A stretch of DNA of 64,000 nt. Origin: Branchiostoma floridae. Its lineage: Eukaryota > Chordata > Leptocardii > Amphioxiformes > Branchiostomatidae. The number at the start of each line of letters is the position of its first letter. Positions within the stretch are counted from its first letter, which is position 1. The DNA is taken from positions 6,156,012-6,220,011 of the forward strand of contig NC_049996.1 of NCBI RefSeq assembly GCF_000003815.2. The letters run 5' to 3'. This document shows positions 59,401 through 64,000 of the stretch, piece by piece. Position numbers and translations under genes: made by a program. The notes beneath the pieces were generated by a model that worked only from the letters and a program-made list of their open reading frames with translations, was not told the origin of the DNA and searched no databases.

Positions 59401-62400
59401 AGGAGTTCAAGCACGGGTTAGTTAAGTTAGCAGTTATCCCAGCTTCTGTAGCAGTGTGTGTTGATCATGAAAAAGCAAGGAAAGCAGCACACAACAAACA
59501 TAGCCTGCATTTTCTAATCATTGTCAGGAGCGGCGATTAAATGCACATGGGGCTAGAATCCATTACGTATACCCAGAACTGCCTTAAAAACATTAATCAT
59601 TAATTTTGCATATTATCAAGTAGGGCCACAGCAAATAAACTTTATGGATGACATCTTCTGCAGACTGTCACCAGTCTGTATGACTTGATATGAAGAAAAT
59701 TACGGGCAACATCAATGCTTTTTTTTCATTTTTCCATAGCTTTTATGTTTTACAAATGATACAAAAAACATTGCTATTGGCTGATGGCTTCAAAGCTAAG
59801 ACATTGTAGCCACGGGTTAATCTCCAAGCAGATCTTGCTGTGGCAAATGGGAAGGAGTTTAGCCGGCAGAGGAGTTATTGGCCACAGCGAGGATCTGCTG
59901 CAGAACGCACCGGTCAAAGGCAGCGGGAGGAGCGATCTTTTCAGAAACGTGTCTCTGCTCCTCCTAGTATCCACTTACCTCCAACGTGCAAATTGGCTAA
60001 ATTTGGCCGGGATTATCGTTTTACAACCCTTCCGAGCCAGTATCTGGGACAAACGCGGCGAGCCGCGCCAGTTCACAGCGGGGGCTTCCCCCCCGAGATC
60101 GCTGGAGCAGACTGCATCACAGCGCACCAAGACAACGTATCGACATATGAAATTATCAGTTGTACACAAATAACAAGTTATTATCTAGTTGTTACTTGTA
60201 TATATTTTGCAATAAAAGCTGCGTTTTAACTAAACACTTCCTGTATCATTTTTTCATGTCTGCAACTTCAAATCTTTACCGATCATATACGCTTGGATTC
60301 GGTTCAAAGACCCACGCTCGTCACATTTGACGGACAGACATCGGCGTGTAAAAACGTAGACAGAACTTGAAATTTTGGAAAGGTATCCACATAATCAGCA
60401 CGTGCATTTTCAGCAAAACCGATTTGAATTATTTCTAACGGCGTCCGGTGCATTCTCAGACAAACAAACGGGCGCCGTGGCTTCATGAAACGTTGGGGGA
60501 AATCGACGTCAGCGCCCCCCTCTCAACTGCACTTGCGTCCTGTCGCATCGTGCTGACGCGTTTTGCTGTTTTTTTTCCCTCCAGTAATTACGTAGTCAGT
60601 TATTGACACCAAAGAAGCGAAGAAATCCCCAGATGTCACAGAAAACACAATGAACTCTTACAGCCGACCCGTGACGGGATCCCTGGCCCCGCAAGCCCGG
60701 GGCAATTCGCACCTTCTTCCTAACGCAGTTTAATTGCCTGATAATTGCCTTTGAGCGGTTCCGTTCTGCAGCAGATCTTCGCTGTGGCCAATAACTCCTC
60801 TGCCGGCTAAACTCCTTCCCATTTGCCACAGCAAGATCTGCTTGGAGATTAGCCACGGGTGGCATTCCACCGACTAAAAAAGCTTTCACCTGAGAAGCAC
60901 ACAAGGAATTTAAAAAGAAGCCAAAAATGTAACAATTCAATTCCAAGAATAATAGGTTGGCAAGTGAAGCAAGCTAGCCAGGCCTTCTGACCGATCAGTT
61001 CTTGTGTTCTGTGTAAGGTGGTCTATACCTGTTGCCAAATACATGTTACTGTTTCAGTAAGGCAGTCCTAACATTTAGATTAGCCACATGCAAGACGAGA
61101 AATTGCTACTTTTGTGATGATTAACAGTTTTTCTGGCTTTCATAAGGAACAAGAAGGGATTACCTGTTGTTATTTGTAGCACATCTTGCCAAACAAAATG
61201 TTTACAATTATGACTAGGTCAAATACAGTATTTACACCAGAACTTGATCTGTTTGATTTCTGAATTCCCCTTCTCTCCCACAAAGACAACTGATGACCTT
61301 AATATTTGTGATGAAGACAAATGCTAGCATTGGTGGTATTAGGAGAAGCTACTAATTAAAAAAACCCACATGTAAATGTACATTTGTACTCATGTACTCA
61401 TTGTGTTATTGGTATTGATGGTAAAACACTAAAATGCAGATGAAGCAGTTTCTCTCTCACTTTCAATTTGTAATGATTAAAGTTTTCAACATAACTTGAG
61501 CAAACAATTGATATTGCTATGCAAGAAGCTTGAATCTAAATGTATTTTTCCAAGATAGTAAGTTTGCATCCCTTTGTCAGTTGCTTTACTTGCCATACAC
61601 TGGTAGTGGTTAAATGCTTAAGCTGCAATGGGTTTTATCTACTGACACTACAGTAACAGCTGCATGCACAACCACAGTCCATACAAACTGTAGGACAAAA
61701 ATCTTTTCACCCAACACAGAAAGCGATGTACTTTGCCTCACAACACAGTGAACTGATCCTATACCCTAACATGCTCAGACAACTTTTCACATGTTGTTTT
61801 AGTCTATTTAGTGCACTGCTTCCTGCCAACAGTACTAAAAGGAAAGTGCAGCTGTTTCCTGACTGTTGTTGGCTGAGTGTAAAGATATAATGTTCTGGAA
61901 TGCCAGTAGCTTTCCAAAATGGATCAATCTCAGAGCATGAGAGTTAACCTTAAGTTAACAGCACACCACATCCCAGATGCCATTACTAATGACACACATG
62001 CACCATTGTCCAATAGACACCTCTAAGTGGATGCCTTGCACACTAAACTTACTATCAATGTTCTTTTCAGCCACAATTTTCCCCTGCAAACCTTTTGCCT
62101 GAAAAAGAAAATAAGTTGGGCAGGTGATGGAGGGATGAACAAAAAGGTTTTCCTGGCCAGGTGCATGTTATTTGTTAGACAGAAGCTGTTATCATGTTGG
62201 ATAGACTGCAGGTGTAACAGGTAGCACATTTCTGTACGTTTTAGGGCTGTAGTCTAGTTGTACATCCATGTTCTTTCAGAAAACAACTTCAAATGAATCA
62301 GATTTTACATTGATAATCCTTTCTTCATACACACAATGCTTCTGTAGCAGATTTTCATAACGGCAAGCATGATTGTATGCGCAAAGAAGGAGACAGTGTA

Positions 62401-63710
62401 TTTTTACCAATCCCTTCTTTATATAAAACCAAAACTTTTGTGCGAGTGCAAGAAGAAGAAAAAAGATATGGATTTTGTTAACAGATTTGTTCAAACCTTC
62501 AACAACATCGACCTGAATAATGTAGCTTGATATACTATGATGGTGGAACATGATTATTGTATTCCTGTAGAGTCCTTGTCTTCTCTGTCTTCAATGCGAG
62601 ACCAGGCAACATTACCAACCATTCAAAATATCCTGAAGGATGATGACAGTCCTCTATGTGATTTTCTATCAACCTCACAGTACAACTATAGCCTGCGACA
62701 TCCATAACAACCTACTGCTTCTTTTAGTAGAACAGATCACATCCAACCCAAGCATTTAAACTCTATTCAAAGAACTGTTCTATATTTTAAGTTGATTTCA
62801 ATTTCACTTATGACAAAAGCAGTACCTTAAAAGTTTGTAAATCAACAAATTTCATGTGCCTATGTTTTGTAGTGTACATGTACATGCAAGTGATTTTAAT
62901 AAACTGACCTGAACTAATTGGTCTGCCTTTGCAAGATCCTTACAATGTTATACACACATTTATCATTGCAGTAAATTTTCTCATTCATGAAGAGCATACA
63001 ATGTCATGTATAAAGTACATAAAATATTATCATACTTTTGATTTCTAACGTCAAGCAAATGCAGCCTTTGTAAAGTGGTAGTTTTTGTTTGCTTTTCTTC
63101 AAGGCTTAGCTGAAAACTTTCTTTCTGTTTTGTATTAGCCCTTTTATTTACCTCATTTTTTTTACTACAAATTGATATAACAAATTGAATTGGTGTGGCC
63201 TTGAGAACCCATGGAAACTTGATTATAAGTACATTTATACATGTAATGTGCAACCTCAATAGAAAAACATGATTGCAATCAAGGAAGAAGCACAGTGAAA
63301 TTTCTAAGAACTGAGGTTATTACTTCTCTCAAAAAAAAAAATATTTGTAATATGTGAATCTCTAAAGATAACTTTTACATAGACTTTTACTTGAATTACC
63401 CTCCTAGCTTTATAATTTATGTATGTCAGTGTTTGTTTGTAACTTACAAAACTGATGACCCACTTCTGAACCTAACAAAGTGAGGGGAGGGGGCATGTGA
63501 ACATGAATTGTAGTACATGTACCTTAGTAGTAGATGAGAGCTCACCTTCACTGTCTCCATGAGACCGGGTGGATCTGACCCCATGTAGCTGTCATCAGCA
63601 AACCCACTGCTGTCCGACTGGGTGCTGTTCTGGTGTGGCAGGCTGCCGGGAGTCCTGACCAGGTGTGTACACCACGCCCCCTCCTCTGGACTCACGTCTG
63701 TGCTGCCAAT
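50442..63710 (-). CDS. coiled-coil protein, possible ITPRID/TESPA1 (KRAP) family, 3' ten exons
   Basis: Exons (minus): 63546-63710, 57689-59289, 57020-57164, 55506-55586, 54397-54524, 53503-53605, 52428-52493, 52076-52321, 51379-51453 and 50442-50564. All junctions are GT-AG with agreeing phases, giving 910 aa up to a TGA stop. The 5' exons are beyond the window. The first exon here carries QSDSSGFADD, followed in the 1.6-kb exon by STRSVQTVIHMDTS. The middle is acidic and Ser-rich, probably disordered. From exon 54397 on, the sequence is helical (FTQCYAAFYSHM, VEWLVLLRAEVLREAEELE), and the last three exons are a charged coiled coil (REQLQREVREIREELSTERE, RQEIAEQMKLLRLQLQ, KEEEVRMLRLQMKQQ) ending SIRVTQL. 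The DSSGFA motif plus C-terminal coils suggest the IP3-receptor-interacting ITPRID/TESPA1 family. The diagnostic N-terminal receptor-binding domain would be off-window, so the assignment is tentative; the gene model itself is solid. Confidence 0.85.
50690..51378 (-). repeat. 34-bp tandem array carrying a splice-donor copy in every unit
   Basis: The array fills most of the last intron (50565-51378) and abuts the exon end at 51379. About 19 units read, on the gene strand, CCAGGTCAGTATCATCTC, TACAGTACTGTAGGAT. Each repeats the exon junction CAG|GTCAGTATCATC. Two units (about 50788 and 50968) have an 11-bp insertion, and a G-to-C variant (TAGACATGAT instead of TAGAGATGAT on the plus strand) recurs. 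A block of five units (about 181 bp) is itself duplicated. CTACAGTACTGTAG is a perfect palindrome. Confidence 0.97.
52638..52660. repeat. (AT)n microsatellite
   Basis: An uninterrupted TA run in an intron of the coiled-coil gene. Confidence 0.9.
53766..54043 (+). mobile_element. tRNA-derived SINE in an intron of the coiled-coil gene
   Basis: The head has an A-box-like GCGTGGCGTAACTGGTAGAG and a B box GAGTTCGATCC. A body follows: TTGGGAAAGGCACTTTACAC, CTCACTTCACCCAGGTGTA, AAATGGGTACCTGAC. It ends near an A-run at about 54032-54042. The GGGAAAGGCACTTTACNC block resembles the conserved central domains of several animal SINE superfamilies. It is a different family from the copy at 36763. Confidence 0.8.
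55690..56090 (+). pseudogene. LINE ORF2 C-terminal fragment
   Basis: The plus-strand translation reads FQRKCLRTILGISWRDHVTN, EELMRRA, RRLRFVGHV and, after a frame break, a segment containing GRPKITL. This is the usual order at the C-terminus of RTE/Jockey-like ORF2 proteins. Stops interrupt it. It lies antisense in an intron of the coiled-coil gene. Confidence 0.75.
59290..63545 (-). other. large intron of the coiled-coil gene
   Basis: A 4256-nt intron. Besides the Mutator-like element at 59818-60851 and a one-ended relative of the 34694 element near 59630, I see no further exon or repeat structure. Confidence 0.5.
59818..60851. mobile_element. Mutator-like non-autonomous element with about 105-bp inverted ends
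   Basis: The left arm (59818-59921) and right arm (60747-60851) are nearly perfect complements. They start TAATCTCCAAGCAGATCTTG and continue through AAGGAGTTTAGCCGGCAGAG and ATTGGCCACAGCG, with few mismatches. A perfect 9-bp target duplication, GCCACGGGT, lies at 59809-59817 and 60852-60860. Long terminal inverted repeats and 9-bp duplications are hallmarks of Mutator-like elements. The 825-bp interior has no transposase, so it depends on a partner elsewhere. The termini are shared with the 75-bp element at 48188-48262. Confidence 0.88.
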
Positions 63711-64000
63711 CTAAAGGAAGACAATGTACAAGCTTTATTGACACGAGAAAAAGTAAGCTTTGTATGGCCATCTATAAACTACAACAAAGAAGAGAGAAAA
63801 AATACAGTGTATCTTACAATTCTACTAATTAAACAGTATAGGGTATTAAGATTCTACTAATTGAACAATATAGGATAATAAGGAAAATCCTCTATACAAT
63901 CAGTTGAGGCTAAACTTGAGTGTCACTATATTTTCTAATCACAAAGCCGCATCTTTTATGTATTTACCTATCTTAGCATTATGAGGACTGTCGGATCTTA
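63711..64000 (-). other. intron start upstream of the first visible exon
   Basis: The acceptor CTTCCTTTAG sits at 63711. Beyond it two near-identical copies of about 30 bp (containing ATTCTACTAATT) occur at 63819-63850 and 63850-63882. No exon is seen. Confidence 0.4.

Overview
The window looks like nuclear DNA of an invertebrate chordate, most likely a lancelet (Branchiostoma). The grounds are intron-rich animal genes with GT-AG junctions, a translation factor eIF1 very close to vertebrate eIF1, a collagen plus globular C1q protein, a fold-type III D-serine dehydratase, and a dense mix of small inverted-repeat transposons, SINEs, LINE relics and minisatellites. Species is inferred; no marker in the window fixes it.

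Layout. (1) 1210-5697, minus strand: one exon of about 4 kb encoding a long Ser/Pro/Lys-rich, probably disordered protein that I cannot name; its upstream exons were not found. (2) 5.7-22.5 kb: no confident gene. This stretch holds small inverted-repeat elements, a tRNA-derived SINE family, a degraded CR1/L2-like reverse transcriptase, a 1.6-kb minisatellite of a 43-bp unit and an older, decayed second minisatellite beside it. (3) 23027-30726, plus: an eight-exon secreted collagen/C1q protein (409 aa), with LINE and MITE insertions in its introns and a 41-bp hairpin-forming tandem array in its 3' UTR. (4) 32821-37873, minus: a complete seven-exon D-serine dehydratase (373 aa), convergent with the C1q gene. 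(5) 38.2-38.6 kb: a 5S-rRNA-derived SINE upstream of it. (6) 39839-45229, plus: complete three-exon eIF1 (112 aa); intron 1 carries a 463-bp direct duplication and intron 2 carries nested transposons. (7) 46.4-48.3 kb: more inverted-repeat elements, two of them with clear target-site duplications. (8) 50442-63710, minus: the 3' ten exons (910 aa) of a coiled-coil protein, tentatively of the ITPRID/TESPA1 (KRAP) family. The intron between its last two exons is about 85% filled by a 34-bp tandem array in which every unit repeats the splice-donor sequence of the neighbouring exon.

The genes do not form an operon or pathway. The clearest arrangements are convergent 3' ends (C1q and D-serine dehydratase) and divergent 5' ends (D-serine dehydratase and eIF1, about 2 kb apart). 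The least ordinary signal is the splice-donor array at 50690-51378, followed by the 3' UTR hairpin array, a Mutator-like MITE family with 9-bp target duplications, and a hAT-like MITE family present three times with recognisable 8-bp target duplications.
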